Counted from the first letter of the stretch, positions 1 to 11,110 are shown. The stretch: 64,000 nucleotides of DNA from Excoecaria cochinchinensis (GCA_947683425.1 CANTUQ010000076.1:5456001-5520000); one strand, 5' to 3'. A program made the numbers and translations. The notes: generated by a model not told the origin, from the sequence alone.

Positions 1-63
1 AAATAAACCTGATAGTGCTTGTTTTGCCAAGTTTTCGCTATCTGACTCTTTCCTTTTTACAGG

Positions 64-2123
64 ATGCCTCCCAGACGCAGAGCACCACATGCCCAGCCCG
101 AGCTTGAGGCCCCGGCTTGGATGGATGACGAGTCTGCCCAGAGGTACAGGGCGTTGGCTCAGGTAGAGTTTCGGGCCAGCCGCTTTGTATCTCGCCCTTT
201 TCTAGAGGCCCTCGAGTTGGCCCCGGAGTTCGATTTACTTGCCGAGGGAGCGGGTTGGACAGAGTTTCTTGAGCCTGCCTTCCAGACATTTCCAGAGGCT
301 ACCCGCCAGGTCTTGGCCACTCTCCGCTACACAGGCTTTCAGAGTGCAGATACTGACCGGGGGGTGATACAGTTTTGGTTTGATGGCGACCATGTCAGCA
401 TCACCAGGCAGAGGTTTGCTCAGGCGATGGGGCTTCCTTCGGGAGAGGAGGTTGAGATCCCGCGGCGAGCGGTGAGATGCGCCCATTGGGCGGCTATTGC
501 TATACCAGGAGTGTTGTATGATCACGATACAGCGAAGAGCACCGTACTGGTGTCTCAGGCACTCCGGTATCTGCACAGAGTGCTTTCCAGCTCGTACCTC
601 GGTCGAGCTGGTAATCCAGGGTCGCTTAACGCGGCCGAGATCTGGAGCCTCTGGGCTATGGTGGCAGGCCAGCGTCTCAACATTAGCCACGAGATCTTGG
701 CCAACCTGACCAGAGTGGGCAGAGGGTTGACACCGGTGGTGATGGTAGGAGGAGTCATCACCCGATTACTGTTGGGATTGGGGTTTAGCCCCGAGAGGCT
801 GAGAGGACCTCTACCGGAGGGGATCCATGTAGATGCTGCAGCCGCGGTTCAGATGGGGATGATCTCTTAGATTCCAGGCCAGGCGGAGGCTTATAGGGTG
901 TTGACTATCCATGAGACCCGGCGGCTGTTCTCGCTTCCACCCCTGGGGGCAGATCCTGATCACCCAGAGCACCAGGAGGAGCAGCCTCCACAGCCCGAGC
1001 CACAGCCCGAGCCACAGCCCGAGCCACAGCCTCAGCCTCCGCAGGTATAGCCGCAGCCTCCACAGACTGAGCCTCAGCCGGAGCACCAGCCTCCTCCACC
1101 TCCTCAGTCCCAGGCAGTGCCTCCGCCACAGCACCAGGAGAGCCTCCTAGGACCCCCATGGATTTTGATTTTGAGATCACAATGGACGAGCTCTTCGCCT
1201 CTTCACCGGCATCTAGGGCCCCGACTCCAGCCCCGTCACCGGGTACCAGGGTACAGAGGCCTGCCCGCGAGCCCTCCGAGAGATACCATCCGTACTCCCG
1301 AGGCGATCCTGGGGCATCCACTTCTTCGGCACCACCACCAGAGCCAGCGCCACATCAGCCAGCTCAGCCGGACTATTCCCAGCTCCTCTCCTCCATGTTT
1401 ATGGCCTTTGAGCGGCGACAGGATGAGAGGGATAGGGCCATTCACGAGAGGTTGGATCGCCAGCAGGCTGCTATCCAGGAGCAGTCTCAGACGGTGGAGC
1501 GCCTATCCCGAGAGCAGGCAGGCTACATGGAGCATGCAGCGAGGGAGCAGGCTCGGGCCATGGATGCCCTTAGAGATGAGCAGGCTCGAGTTCTGGAGGC
1601 CTTCAGAGGAGAGCAGATGAGGCTGTTTGAGCAGATTGCTCAGGGGCAGAGGGAGCTCAGGCAGCAGCTCGCTCATGATGTGAGGACGTCACAGGACCAG
1701 GCGTCTCAGAGGGTTGACATGACCCTTCAGATGATTGATGAGTCACTGGACTCTCTGAGATCCCGTGTCCAGGCGATGGAGGGGATTCTCCCTCCTCTTT
1801 CTCAGACCATGAGAGAGTTCAGGGAGCAGACGGAGCAGAGCTTGGAGCGTAGGAGGACGGCCGCCGTTGAGCAGACCACTCAGCTGAGCCAAGCCTTCAA
1901 GAAGTTGGGGGACAAGATCTCTGAGACCTTAGGGTTTTTGGGCACTTGTACCCAGCCCTTCTTAGACGGCTATGCTCAGGTTCAGTTCAGGCGAGCCCAT
2001 GATCACGAGGCAGGACCCTCTGCAGCTCCGCCACCCCCTCAGGCCCGTCCACCTCCGCCAGGGACCGTGCATATCTCGGATGATGAGGATCCCGATGAGC
2101 CTTCAGACTACACACCTCTCTGA
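64..2123 (+). pseudogene. Extra ORF of Tat/Athila-type element (ORF-1/env-like position), broken
   Basis: Two open stretches make up one ancestral frame. Residues from 64-870 (268 aa) form an alpha/beta domain resembling the plant Athila ORF-1 family: an early FRASRFV segment, then a strand-rich GVIQFWFDGDHVSITRQRF segment. A stop at 868-870 and another near 1048 interrupt a proline/glutamine-rich linker of PEPQ repeats (about 970-1140). Both read as CAG changed to TAG. A frame change near 1150 leads into 1158-2123 (321 aa), a long coiled coil with repeated EQA/EQM turns (about 1480-1900) ending in an acidic tail, DEPSDYTPL. The same tail ends the relic at 9738-10240. Function is unknown; it lies where Athila-like elements carry an env-like or additional ORF. 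The lineage assignment is from memory of the family, not a search. Confidence 0.6.
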
Positions 2124-2484
2124 GCTTCAGGGAGTTATTTTTGTATCTCTTGTATCTTGTATATGCATTGTACAAAAATGACATTTTTAGTGGAAAAACT
2201 TTTGCTCCATTATTTGCATGTTTTTCTTTTCTTTTCGATTAATTGCTTAAATAACACCACAGGAAGTGTATATTCTCCTATTTACTCATATGTCGATAAA
2301 AATGACAATAAAAAAATAACAATAACATGAAACAAAGACAAACAACAAAAGAATAATAATCAATAGCAGGTCAAAAGATGACCTTTCAAACAAGAATTAA
2401 CAAAATCTTTTATCTCACAGGTACAAAGGAATACCAACCTGAGCACGGACATCGATTAAAGAGGTCTCCTTCGAAACAAGGAAA
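2124..2484. other. Non-coding 3' region of element A
   Basis: AT-rich sequence between the extra ORF and the tandem array, with no coding signal. A comparable stretch follows the homologous ORF in element D at 10241. Confidence 0.5.
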
Positions 2485-2885
2485 CCAGCGGAGTTTTCAC
2501 ACTCCAAGATCGAAGCTGCGGTTGAAGAAACACCGCTCTTCATCAGATCGAAGCTGCAGTTGAGGAAACACTGCTCTTCACCCCGAAGCTGCGGTTAGGG
2601 AAACACCGCTCTTCATCAGATCGAAGCTGCGGTTGAAGAAACACCGCTCTTCACCTCGAAGCTGCGGTTGAAGAAACACCGCTCTTCATCAGATCGAAGC
2701 TGCAGTTAGGGAAACACTGCTCTTCACCCCGAAGCTGCGGTTGAAGAAACACCGCTCTTCATCAGATCGAAGCTGCAGTTGAAGAAACACCGCTCTTCAT
2801 CAGATCGAAGCTGCAGTTGAGGAAACACTGCTCTTCACCCAGAAGCTGCGGTTAGGGAAACACTGCTCTTCACCAGATCGAGATT
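2485..2885 (+). repeat. Tandem array A in 3' UTR
   Basis: About ten units begin with GAAGCTGCRGTT and end CTCTTCA. Starts at 2512, 2550, 2585, 2623, 2658, 2696, 2731, 2769, 2807 and 2842 give alternating 38- and 35-bp spacing, that is a 73-bp dimer. It lies 170 bp before the purine tract of A. Its sequence is unrelated to arrays B and C at the same relative position. Confidence 0.9.
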
Positions 2886-3044
2886 GAAGCCAAAGCTTGC
2901 TGCATCTCACCAAGCCCTACAGATCGAGATGAGGTCTAACCGGCAAAAGGCACGGAGGGTGAAAAGCCGCCGAAGGTACGCTTTCTTTCCAACCTTTCTC
3001 TGAGTTTTGGCTTATCTAGGCGCTTGTGCGCTAGTTTCCCCAAA

Positions 3045-3056
3045 ACTGGGGGCAAC
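3045..3056 (+). promoter_or_regulatory. Polypurine tract of element A
   Basis: ACTGGGGGCAAC directly precedes the TG of the 3' LTR. The same tract precedes LTRs at 7438 and 14011 and, on the minus strand, the LTR ending at 53263. It would prime plus-strand DNA synthesis. Confidence 0.85.
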
Positions 3057-3244
3057 TGTAAGCACCGTGTCCTGGAGCGGTCCGGATTGGAGGTTACCCT
3101 ATGATGAAATCAATGTTCAAGGCCTGTACGGGAGGCTGAAGTTGGAGGTTTTAGTCCCGCGTTCCATGAGAAATGAGGTTTTTCTACACTTCAGGGGCAG
3201 AGGGGGAGAAAACGGGAATTTTCTGAGCCAAAAAGGTTTTTTGC

Positions 3245-3482
3245 CCTCCACAGACGGCCAGCCCGTCTGTGGAGGTAGCCCGTCGCTTCGAGTCACCGAC
3301 GGCTCAGGGTATTTTTCGACGCCCGTCGGAAAGTCACCGCCCCTGTCAGGAGCCGCCTGGTTTCCCGGAGCACGCAACCGTTCCGACGCCCGTCGGTGGA
3401 TGTGGCAGGGCCGTCGGAAGTGTCCTTGTGTCAGTAGGATTCTTCCGACGCCCGCCCCTACGCACCGACGCCCGTCGGTCGT
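3245..3482. repeat. Palindrome cluster upstream of LTR A TATA box
   Basis: 3245-3257 and 3263-3275 form a perfect 13-bp inverted repeat (CCTCCACAGACGG and its complement) around 5 nt. Several copies of CCGACGCCCGTCGG, a 6-bp-arm palindrome, follow up to 3482, immediately before the TATA box. Confidence 0.85.
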
Positions 3483-3489
3483 GTCTGGC

Positions 3490-3497
3490 TATATAAG
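3490..3497 (+). promoter_or_regulatory. TATA box of LTR A
   Basis: TATATAAG, 433 bp into the LTR, directly after the upstream palindrome cluster; the likely RNA polymerase II promoter of the element. Confidence 0.6.
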
Positions 3498-4002
3498 GTC
3501 CGGATTTTCATTTGAAAAGGGTTGGAAAATTTTTCAGAAGGGAAAACTCTGCCAAAATTCGAGCACGTTTTCTCTCTCTTCCAAAAACACACATTTTCCA
3601 AAGAACTTTACTTAATCAAGGATCAAATCAATCAAAGGAACTAAAAGCTAATTAGTTTTCTTTAGATTTTGACTCCTAAATCGATTTTCTGAAGGATCGG
3701 AGGTGAAATAGCTCATTTTCTCTCTCTAATCTTTCATTCTCTTACTTCTCGTGGAACGCGCGGGGATCTAACCGACATCAAAATTCTACCCAAGGCAACT
3801 ATCTGAGGGTAAATATTCCGGATTCTCTCTCCATTTTCATCTCATATTTAATTATTTATCATTTATTTATTCATTCTGTGAAATTTTTGAATACCTGTCA
3901 TTACTTTTCTTCATTTTGACTCCCTCATCTCCTCCTTGGATAAAACTTGTTTTTTTGATCTCAAAAGGCCCTTTTCTCCTTTCTGTTTTCCGGAGACAGA
4001 GG

Positions 4003-4135
4003 TGACCGACGGGTCATCTTTATGACCGACGCCCGTCGGTCACCCACCTACAGACGCCCCTTCTTGAGTGACAAACGGGCATATTGAATAACCAAACCGA
4101 CGCCCGTCGGTCAACCAGGAAAGGCCGTCGGTGGG
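4003..4135. repeat. Second palindrome cluster, transcribed part of LTR A
   Basis: Copies of the same CCGACG...CGTCGG palindrome as the upstream cluster. The longest is GACCGACGCCCGTCGGTC at about 4023-4040, with 8-bp arms around CC. If transcription starts near 3520, this cluster is in the transcript while the first is not. Confidence 0.8.
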
Positions 4136-5096
4136 TTCTGCCTCCATTTTTTTTGATCATTTTTCATCTCTATTCAGTCTCTTCGATTTCTTATGTGTTA
4201 ATTTTATGAATGTTAACATCTCTTAACTTTTTGTGAGTGTATATTGGTCCTCTTGGATAATTCCGAGCTTGAGCGGCTGCCTTCCATGCATGGTGGATTT
4301 CGTCCGGTTTAGTTTTCTTAAACCTCTTGATTTATTTCTCTCGCTTTTTCATTCATTGATTATTTTATGTATATGAATAAGCTCTTTTTATCCCGTCAAA
4401 TGTAAGAATAGATCAACGATTTGTACTTAAATAAAATTGAGTTTTGTATAAAATGCAAAAAGGGTCCAACGCCCTATTTTCATCCAATAAAAATCATCAC
4501 ATATTAAATATCCCATTTTCAATGATGATGCATGAGAGGACCAAAGTCCTCAAAATAAATAATGCCCCGATTTGTGTATGAATCGCACATTTATAAAGGG
4601 AGTTGTATTCCGCTCCTTGTATTATTGTAATTTATCGCTTTTGATATTTATTCTGCTCATTTACTGCTTTCCGAATGTGAATAAATGCGCCTTTTAATCA
4701 ACTGCATAGTGTGGAGAGAGAGCGAACCAATGACATTAAAATTTGATCATGAACTTATTGAGGTAGAAATAGATGAGAAATCCCGGACCCAGCTCTGGTC
4801 TTTGGGCTCGAGAAGTTAGAGGTTATCCTCCAAAATACTTCTTGGGTCACGAGACTTTAGCGCTAATCCTAGGCCTCATGGCCCAACATGGATAAAATGC
4901 GCAAGTCTTAGGCTCTCCGAGGCGAGAGTAACTTTCCCAATGTTCTATTGGGTGGCGACTCCATGATACCTCCTTGTTGCCCAACATAGACGCACTTGCA
5001 ATTTATTGCAAGATGCCCACGGACCCGCAAATGCTCCAATCGCCCACGTGCGGGCGGTCCGAAAGGGCGGCGCATCGGGATCCGGCGCGCGTCACA

Positions 5097-6540
5097 GAGA
5101 GCTATATCAGAAGTTGGACAAATAAAACTCAGGACCTTTGTGAGAAATGTCTAACTCAATAGTGTGACCCCCTTTCTCCCAACCATTTGAAATGTGTATC
5201 CCAAAACCAATTAACCATCCAGGACCCTTATAGACAAACTTAGAAGGACAGCTCTTTATCCTAAAAAAAAAAAAAAAAAAACAACAACAACAACAACAAC
5301 AACAAATAAACAAAAATCACAATTTTGCCTCCAAACTATCTGAGCCTAACCTGTAACCCAATCTCAACCATTGAAGGTCACTTCAGAATTTGAAAAGCCA
5401 AATGTGGGGTTTCACATTCAAGTCCCAAATAAGAAACCCATCGTCTCGACTAGTTTACACAAGGGTCGAGAACAAGACTTTGATGCTAAAAAGAACCATT
5501 CTCAAAAGAAACAGCCTCCCCTATTAGCAAAGACGAAGGCAAATTTAATCAACACTGACGGACTAAAGGAGGGTTCATGGCAAAGGCTAAAAAGAAAAAA
5601 GAAAAAATAATGATAAAAAAAATAATAATAAAAGGAGAGAAAATATTCAATCATGAAAACCAGAAGGGGCTGATTGATAACAGGAGTTTGATACTTTCTA
5701 GGTCTATTCTGAGATTAGATGAGGTCTCATATTTTTTGAGTTAATGCCGAATAGTGATCATGTGTTGTGAAATCAAGCTGAAATATATACATATATGCAA
5801 TGATATATTGATGTGACCAGAGCAGTTCATCTTGCATACTCAAAGCTATCTGGGTCCGGCGTAAAATCAGTGCATTGGTACTATCTTCCCTCTGGTGTTC
5901 TATCCACTCGGGCATTTCAGTCAACTCTTCCTGTTAAAGAAAAAAAATAGAAGAAGGCCGTTAGAGATGAAAACCGTGACTGGCGCTCTAAGCAAAAGTT
6001 AGACCAAAGGGAAGGGTGAAAACCTGGGAACAGGCAGTCAGTCCTATAAAAAATGAAATAAATAAAAGCCGCTCGATTGGGTTGGGTCCATTCCAGTCAA
6101 AAAATAAGGCACAAGGTTATGTGAAAATCCGAAAGGACGCATTTCCCGCCAAGAAAAGCTAGTGTGAAAATCCACAAGGGACGTCCTACCTTAAAAGAAT
6201 GATTACAGGTATTAGAGGAGAACTTCGTAATCCCCAAAGGCATGAAATTCAAAAGCAATTTCAGAGGGCACCGATACTACTGCAAATTGTGACCAAACCG
6301 GCTATCGCATCTAAATCCACTCAGATTAATTCTTATCCGGCATTCCTGCATGATTCATGCATTTCACTTGCATGCTCACCAATTTTTCCTGCATATTCGG
6401 TTTTCCAGTTTTGCAGTAAGAAAGATTCGATGCAGACACTGACAAAAGGCGAGTGACGAAATCAATCCAAACATCAAATCCAAAAATCAACAAAAGACCT
6501 CGCACGGGGCAATCAACCAAAGGGGTCATAGACAGTACCA
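5097..6540 (+). other. 3' non-coding region of element B
   Basis: No credible gene. It contains an A-run followed by (ACA)n near 5262-5306 and a long segment homologous to the non-coding 3' part of element J. Short open frames here lack recognisable domains. Confidence 0.5.
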
Positions 6541-7262
6541 CTTCAGAAGAGTTTGCACGATGGAGGCACTACCATTCTACGGAAGGTTTGCACGACCACG
6601 GTACTACTGCTTTGAACTTCAGAAGAGTTTGCACGATGGCAGCACTACCATTCTACGGAAGGTTTGCACGACCACGGTACTACTGCTTCGAACTTCAGAA
6701 GAGTTTGTACGATGGCGGCACTACCATTCTAAGGAAGGTTTGCACGATCACGGCACTACTGTTTAGAACTTCAGAAGAGTTTGCACGATGGCGGCACTAC
6801 CATTCTACGGAAGGTTTGTACGACCACAGTACTACTGCTTCGAACTTCAGAAGAGTTTGCACGATGGCAGCACTACCATTCTACGGAAGGTTTGCACAAC
6901 CACGGTACTACTGCTTTGAACTTTAGAGGGGTTTGCACGATGACGGTACTACCACTCCACGGAGAGTTTGCATTATCACGGTACTACTGCTTCGAACTTC
7001 AGAAAGGTTTGCACGATGGCGACACTACCATTCTACGGAAGGTTTGCACGACCACGGTACTACCACTTCAGAAAGGTTTGCACGACAGCGGCACTACCAT
7101 TCTACGGAAGGTTTGCACGACCACGGTACTACCACTTCAGAAAGGTTTGCACGATGGTGGCACTACCATTCTATGGAAGGTTTGCACGGCCACGATACTA
7201 CCACTTCAGAAAGGTTTGCACGATGACGACACTACCGCTTCATGAAGGGTTTTCACGATCAC
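6541..7262 (+). repeat. Tandem array B in 3' UTR
   Basis: Units start CTTCAGAAGAGTTTGCACGA at 6541, 6617 and 6693, giving a 76-bp period, each made of two related halves ending GCACTACCATT and GTACTACTGC. After about 7050 the units shorten to about 69 bp by losing a GCTTCGAA-like segment. Long open frames here are produced by the repeat. Element J carries a relative of this array on the minus strand at 53405-53780. Confidence 0.9.
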
Positions 7263-7418
7263 GACACTACTGCATCAATAAAGCATAAGACGCCGACAAT
7301 ATAGCGACAACCACCACAACAACAGCATCACCAAGTTCAAGAAGACAGCTGCCTCAGGTACATGTCTCTACTTTCTTTCTTTGAGTTTTGGCTCACTTAG
7401 ACACCTAGGCACTACGTT

Positions 7419-7437
7419 CCCCAAAACTGGGGGCAAC
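7419..7437 (+). promoter_or_regulatory. Polypurine tract of element B
   Basis: CCCCAAAACTGGGGGCAAC immediately before the LTR start TGTAGACATC. Confidence 0.85.
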
Positions 7438-7613
7438 TGTAGACATCAGGTGTTGAGGCAGCCCAGATCGAAGTTACCCAATGATGAAAATGATGCCTAT
7501 TCACGGGCAAGAGCCAGATGGAAGTGATGGTTTCCTCGAAAATTATGTTGTCCATTTTTATTTAAAAAATGAATATTTTCTGGGCCGTTTCCTGGGGGCC
7601 TGGGTAGTGAGGC

Positions 7614-7690
7614 CCATCTCACTAAGTGAGATGGCAGCCTCACTAATGTGAAGCCCATCTCACAGGTGAGATGAAAGTCTCACCGGCCTC
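7614..7690. repeat. ATCTCAC/GTGAGAT palindromes in LTR B
   Basis: 7614-7634 has 10-bp arms CCATCTCACT and AGTGAGATGG around one A. 7656-7673 has arms CATCTCAC and GTGAGATG around AG. Flanking half-sites (CCTCACTAATGTGA and GTCTCACC) extend the cluster. It occupies the same relative place as the 3245-3482 cluster in LTR A, with a different core. Confidence 0.85.
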
Positions 7691-8366
7691 TCCCCTCAAC
7701 GTCCCTTCTCCGGCTTTTCGTGGGGAGTTGGTTTGAAAGGCATGGGTTGCATGTCTGAGAGAAAAAACAGAGAGAGAAAAGAAACTGAAGAAAAAGAGGA
7801 AGGAAAAGGATTGACAGAGGGGATTAGAAAGATTTGGGGGAAAACAGGAAAGGAAAGAAAAACACAGAAAGAAGAAGAGTTTTGAGAGCAAGAAAAAGTT
7901 TTTGATTCTTAAAACATTCTTAGCAAATCAACGAGGAAACCAGAGCTTATTCATCTGCAAATCGGAAGTAAATATCTGTGGGTAAATAAATGGGTAAACA
8001 TGTCTTTCTTTGATCTCTTTCTTTCTTCTTTTCTTTCTTTTTCTTATTTGGTTTTACAGTGTTCTTCATTTGTATATACTCTATTTTTTCTTTCATTTGA
8101 TTTCATTAATCCGTATTTCCCATGTTTGTTATTGTTTGTTATCAGACATAGATCGTAAGTAGCTATTAGGATTAAATAAACATGTTTGTGGCTTTATTAT
8201 GTATGTTTTAATGGCATATTACCATTTTGGTTAGTCTGTTGATAATACTATGTTCATCCTGTTTTTACGTTCTTCTGATTGTCTCTTCATTTTGTCCGAG
8301 TCGTGTCCCTGCTGCACGAGTCACACATTTTTTTTCTCGTTGTCCGATGCATGCTCCCCTATCTCT

Positions 8367-8479
8367 GTCCGAGTCATGAGAAGTGTGCATGAGTCATGCA
8401 GCTCTTGCACGAGTCGTGCTTTCCTTGCACGACTCGTGCATGATGTGCACAACTTGTGCACCTCTTGCACGAGTCGTGC
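8367..8479. repeat. Six 13-bp palindromes at exact 20-bp spacing
   Basis: Perfect 13-mers start at 8387 (GCATGAGTCATGC), 8407 (GCACGAGTCGTGC), 8427 (GCACGACTCGTGC), 8447 (GCACAACTTGTGC) and 8467 (GCACGAGTCGTGC). An imperfect one starts at 8367. Differences between copies are mirrored in both arms. Confidence 0.9.
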
Positions 8480-9737
8480 ACTGCTCTCTTCCCTGGTATT
8501 TTCTTTTCTCTTATGTTCTGTACGTAAAGGCATGAATATAATTTGCTTTATTTGATTTATGTCTTAATTATTAATGCTATTATTGTGTTATTTGTCAAGT
8601 TTTAATTTTTATATTTATTTACTTAATTGGTTTATTTATTAATTTTTATTTAATGGTTTGTTCATATATTATCCATGTAATTATTTTGATAACATTTTAT
8701 TTTATTTTTGTTTTTGTTGCCTCAAATTTATTTATGTATGCGAGTTACACTTCCGACTCGAGATGATGGATCGAGAGATTAGAGGCAATCCAATTTACGG
8801 TTTGCATTTTGAATTTTGTATTTTCTTTTTTTTATTATTATTTTTATGTGTTGTATGTAAAAATATATTTTATTAATTGCCCGTATTATAAAATGTCATG
8901 CTTTTTAATAACTATTAACTTGGAATTTTCTTAATAAATTGGACCAATGTCCTGCTTTAACCAATAAAACATCATTTTCAAAAAGGAGAACTAAATTTTC
9001 ATAAAATGTGATCACTCATCCCGATTTTTTTCCAATCAATATCCTAAAAATAGTTCTCCAATTTTTCTAATAAATAAAAAGGAACCAATGTTCCTAAAAT
9101 TCATGACCCGATTTATGTATGTTGCATTTTAATTTCTTTTATGCATTTATTTATTTGTTTGTTTATATTTTCTTATTTTGGGGGATTGTTCTGTCCCATT
9201 TCCTTTTATTTATTATTTATTTTGGGGGATTGTTCTATCCCAAATTCTATTTTGTAATTTATTTATTTACTGCTTTATTTATCGCTTTCCTATGTGAATG
9301 AATGCGCTTTAAATTTTTTGCATTATCACGTGAGATGAGAGATGGAATTTTGATTTCTTAAAAACTCATTTATTAACTTAAGTCATTAATAAGAGTGAAG
9401 TTCCGGATACCATTTCTGGTTTAGACTAATAGAGGTTAGAGACCTTTCCTAGTTTCTTGTAAACTGGGTGGCGACTCCAAAATACCTCAAAAGGTGCCTA
9501 AAGGCATTTTGCGGTTAGATGATCCTTTTCAATGTTCTATTGAAAATGAGGTGTCCAAAATGTCTCGCGATGCTCAAGATCAAAAAGACGCGAACTAATC
9601 CCACGAGCGCTAAAAGCGAGTTCAATGAGGGCCTTTGCTAGGTTCCGGCGCACGTCACAATAGCCACAAGAGGCTGATAGAGAATTTGAGATAGGGTCTG
9701 AGTGCCTCTTAGGCGGCTGTAGCCTAGAGAATTAATG

Positions 9738-10240
9738 AGGCCGTTTAGATGGTTGATGAGTCTGTTACATCTCTTTGGTTCCAGATGGAGATTTTAGAGG
9801 CTTCTATACCAGCCATCTCTGAGTCTATGAGAGAGTTGAGAGAACAGATGGAGACTAGGCTTACTGGGATTAGGGATGCCTCCAGACGCTAGAGCTTAGA
9901 GCAGACACAGGTTTTCTCGGAGCTAGCGAGAGTGATCGGTGAGTTTCTGCGGTTCCTCAAGACCTGCGCTCAGCCTTTCCTGGATGGGTACGCTCAGATC
10001 CAGTTTTAGCACCCTCCACAAGCAGAGCTGCTGGTCGCACCACGATCTCCACCAGCTATTGTCATTCCTCAGCCGCCAACCACCAGAGCTGGGCCCTCAG
10101 GATCTAGGGATTAGCCATACTCTTTCAGGGCAAAACCATCGACTTTTGAGGCAGGGCAGTCTTCATCTAGTGCTCAGCCGATCCATGTATCAGACAGCGA
10201 TCAGGATCTAAGCGAGCCATCGGGTTACTCTCCTCTTTAG
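9738..10240 (+). pseudogene. C-terminal relic of the extra ORF, element D
   Basis: Homologous to the coiled-coil end of the element A frame. It reads FLKTCAQPFLDGYAQIQF where A has FLGTCTQPFLDGYAQVQF, and ends SEPSGYSPL where A has DEPSDYTPL. Internal stops occur, for example before the SLEQTQVF segment and after AQIQF. The N-terminal domain is missing because element B inserted here. Confidence 0.8.
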
Positions 10241-10639
10241 CACATATTCAGGGAGATTTGTATATATATCTATTGATGTACAAACTTTGCATTATTTAGT
10301 GATATTTACATTTTGTTAAAATTTCATTTTATTTAGTGATATTTACATTTTGTTAAGATTTCGTTTTTGCTTCAAAAATACTTGACGCATCAAAATGATA
10401 AGATAAAAGAAAGTAAGGAAAAGAAAGAGTAAGAAAGATAAAGGATAAATAATAATAAGAGAAAATAAAAGTTTTAAAATTTACGCTTTAAAAGGATTCA
10501 GTTAATACAACAAATTAATAAGATTCTTTGAAATTATAAGAAATACATTCCAACAGTTTACGTCATGACACAAAAGTCGAATTCATGACAACTCAGTAGC
10601 GTTAATGATAAGCTCCATCCGAGGAAAGTCTTCTGCAAA
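10241..10639 (+). other. Non-coding region of element D
   Basis: AT-rich. It includes a direct repeat (TTTAGTGATATTTACATTTT at about 10296 and 10334). No coding signal. Confidence 0.5.
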
Positions 10640-11110
10640 ATGAGATAGCGACAATCATATGCCTATAGCTCACTGGCGACAATCATATGCCAGTGTTTGG
10701 ATGGCGATAGTCATATGACATACAAATCGATTGCGGTTTACAAAATAGCTCATTGGCGCTAATTATATGCTAGTGATCCATCGGCAACAATCATAGGCTG
10801 ACACTTGGATGGCAACAACCATGTGCCATATAGATCAAATGTAGTCTGCAAAACAAGCGGTGGCGACAATCATATGCTTACGGCTCGTCGGCGAAAATCA
10901 TAAGCCGATATCTTGATGGCAACAATCAAATGCTGGATAGATTACCTGTGATTCGACGGCAACAATCATATGCTGGGTAGATAAAAAATAGTCCTTAAAA
11001 GACCTGGTGGCGACGATAATATGACAAAGTCTCGGAGGCGATAATCATATGCCTGAAGGATTAACCCAAGTCTTTCACAATAACTCGATGGCAACAATCA
11101 TAAGCCACAA
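10640..11110 (+). repeat. Tandem array C in 3' UTR
   Basis: Repeated GGCGACAATCATATGCC-like units, degenerate, spaced about 30 bp (for example 10645, 10674, 10703) and becoming more irregular downstream. Same position in the element as arrays A and B but unrelated in sequence. Confidence 0.85.

Larger units (their letters stand above)
1..5096 (+). mobile_element. Tat-type LTR retrotransposon A, 3' part
   Basis: Only the 3' part of this element is in the window. In order it holds a broken extra reading frame (64-2123), a non-coding stretch, a tandem array, a purine tract and a complete 3' LTR starting TGTAAGCACC and ending GTCACA. Any gag, pol and the 5' LTR would lie upstream of base 1. The order extra ORF, tandem array, purine tract, LTR is repeated in elements B and D, which supports a shared Tat/Athila-group origin. 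A is read as inserted into element B, because the sequence resuming at 5097 belongs to B's 3' non-coding region. Confidence 0.75.
3057..5096 (+). repeat. 3' LTR of element A (2,040 bp)
   Basis: It starts TGTAAGCACC after the purine tract and ends GGCGCGCGTCACA. A TATA box is at 3490-3497 (TATATAAG). Palindrome clusters lie just upstream (3245-3482) and about 500 bp downstream (4003-4135) of it. Toward the 3' end is a GGTGGCGACTCCA block (about 4950) that resembles the primer site of element J. The LTR ends are TG...CA, as expected. Confidence 0.85.
5097..9659 (+). mobile_element. Tat-type LTR retrotransposon B, 3' part
   Basis: Internal 3' region (5097-7437) and complete 3' LTR (7438-9659) of a second element, interrupted by element A at 5096/5097. 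The stretch 5640-7437 matches, in reverse orientation, 53264-54830 of element J: a block with CATCTAATCTC, the tandem array and the purine tract. B and J are therefore the same or closely related families. Confidence 0.7.
7438..9659 (+). repeat. 3' LTR of element B (2,222 bp)
   Basis: It starts TGTAGACATCAGG and ends GCGCACGTCACA. It holds palindromes of two kinds: ATCTCAC/GTGAGAT near 7614-7690 and a 20-bp-phased array at 8367-8479. The 3' end carries the GGTGGCGACTCCA block at about 9465. Sequence after 9659 resumes in element D's extra ORF. Confidence 0.85.

Noticed and set aside
3007..3615. 202-aa frame across the LTR start
   Set aside because: It spans the purine tract and LTR A; no domain; accidental GC-rich open frame.
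6453..7288. Several overlapping open frames of 97-157 aa
   Set aside because: They are produced by tandem array B; frames exist in all three phases and no domain is present.
2485..11110. Regular repeats that might look like CRISPR arrays
   Set aside because: Spacers are not unique, units are degenerate, the context is plant LTR elements, and no cas genes exist here.
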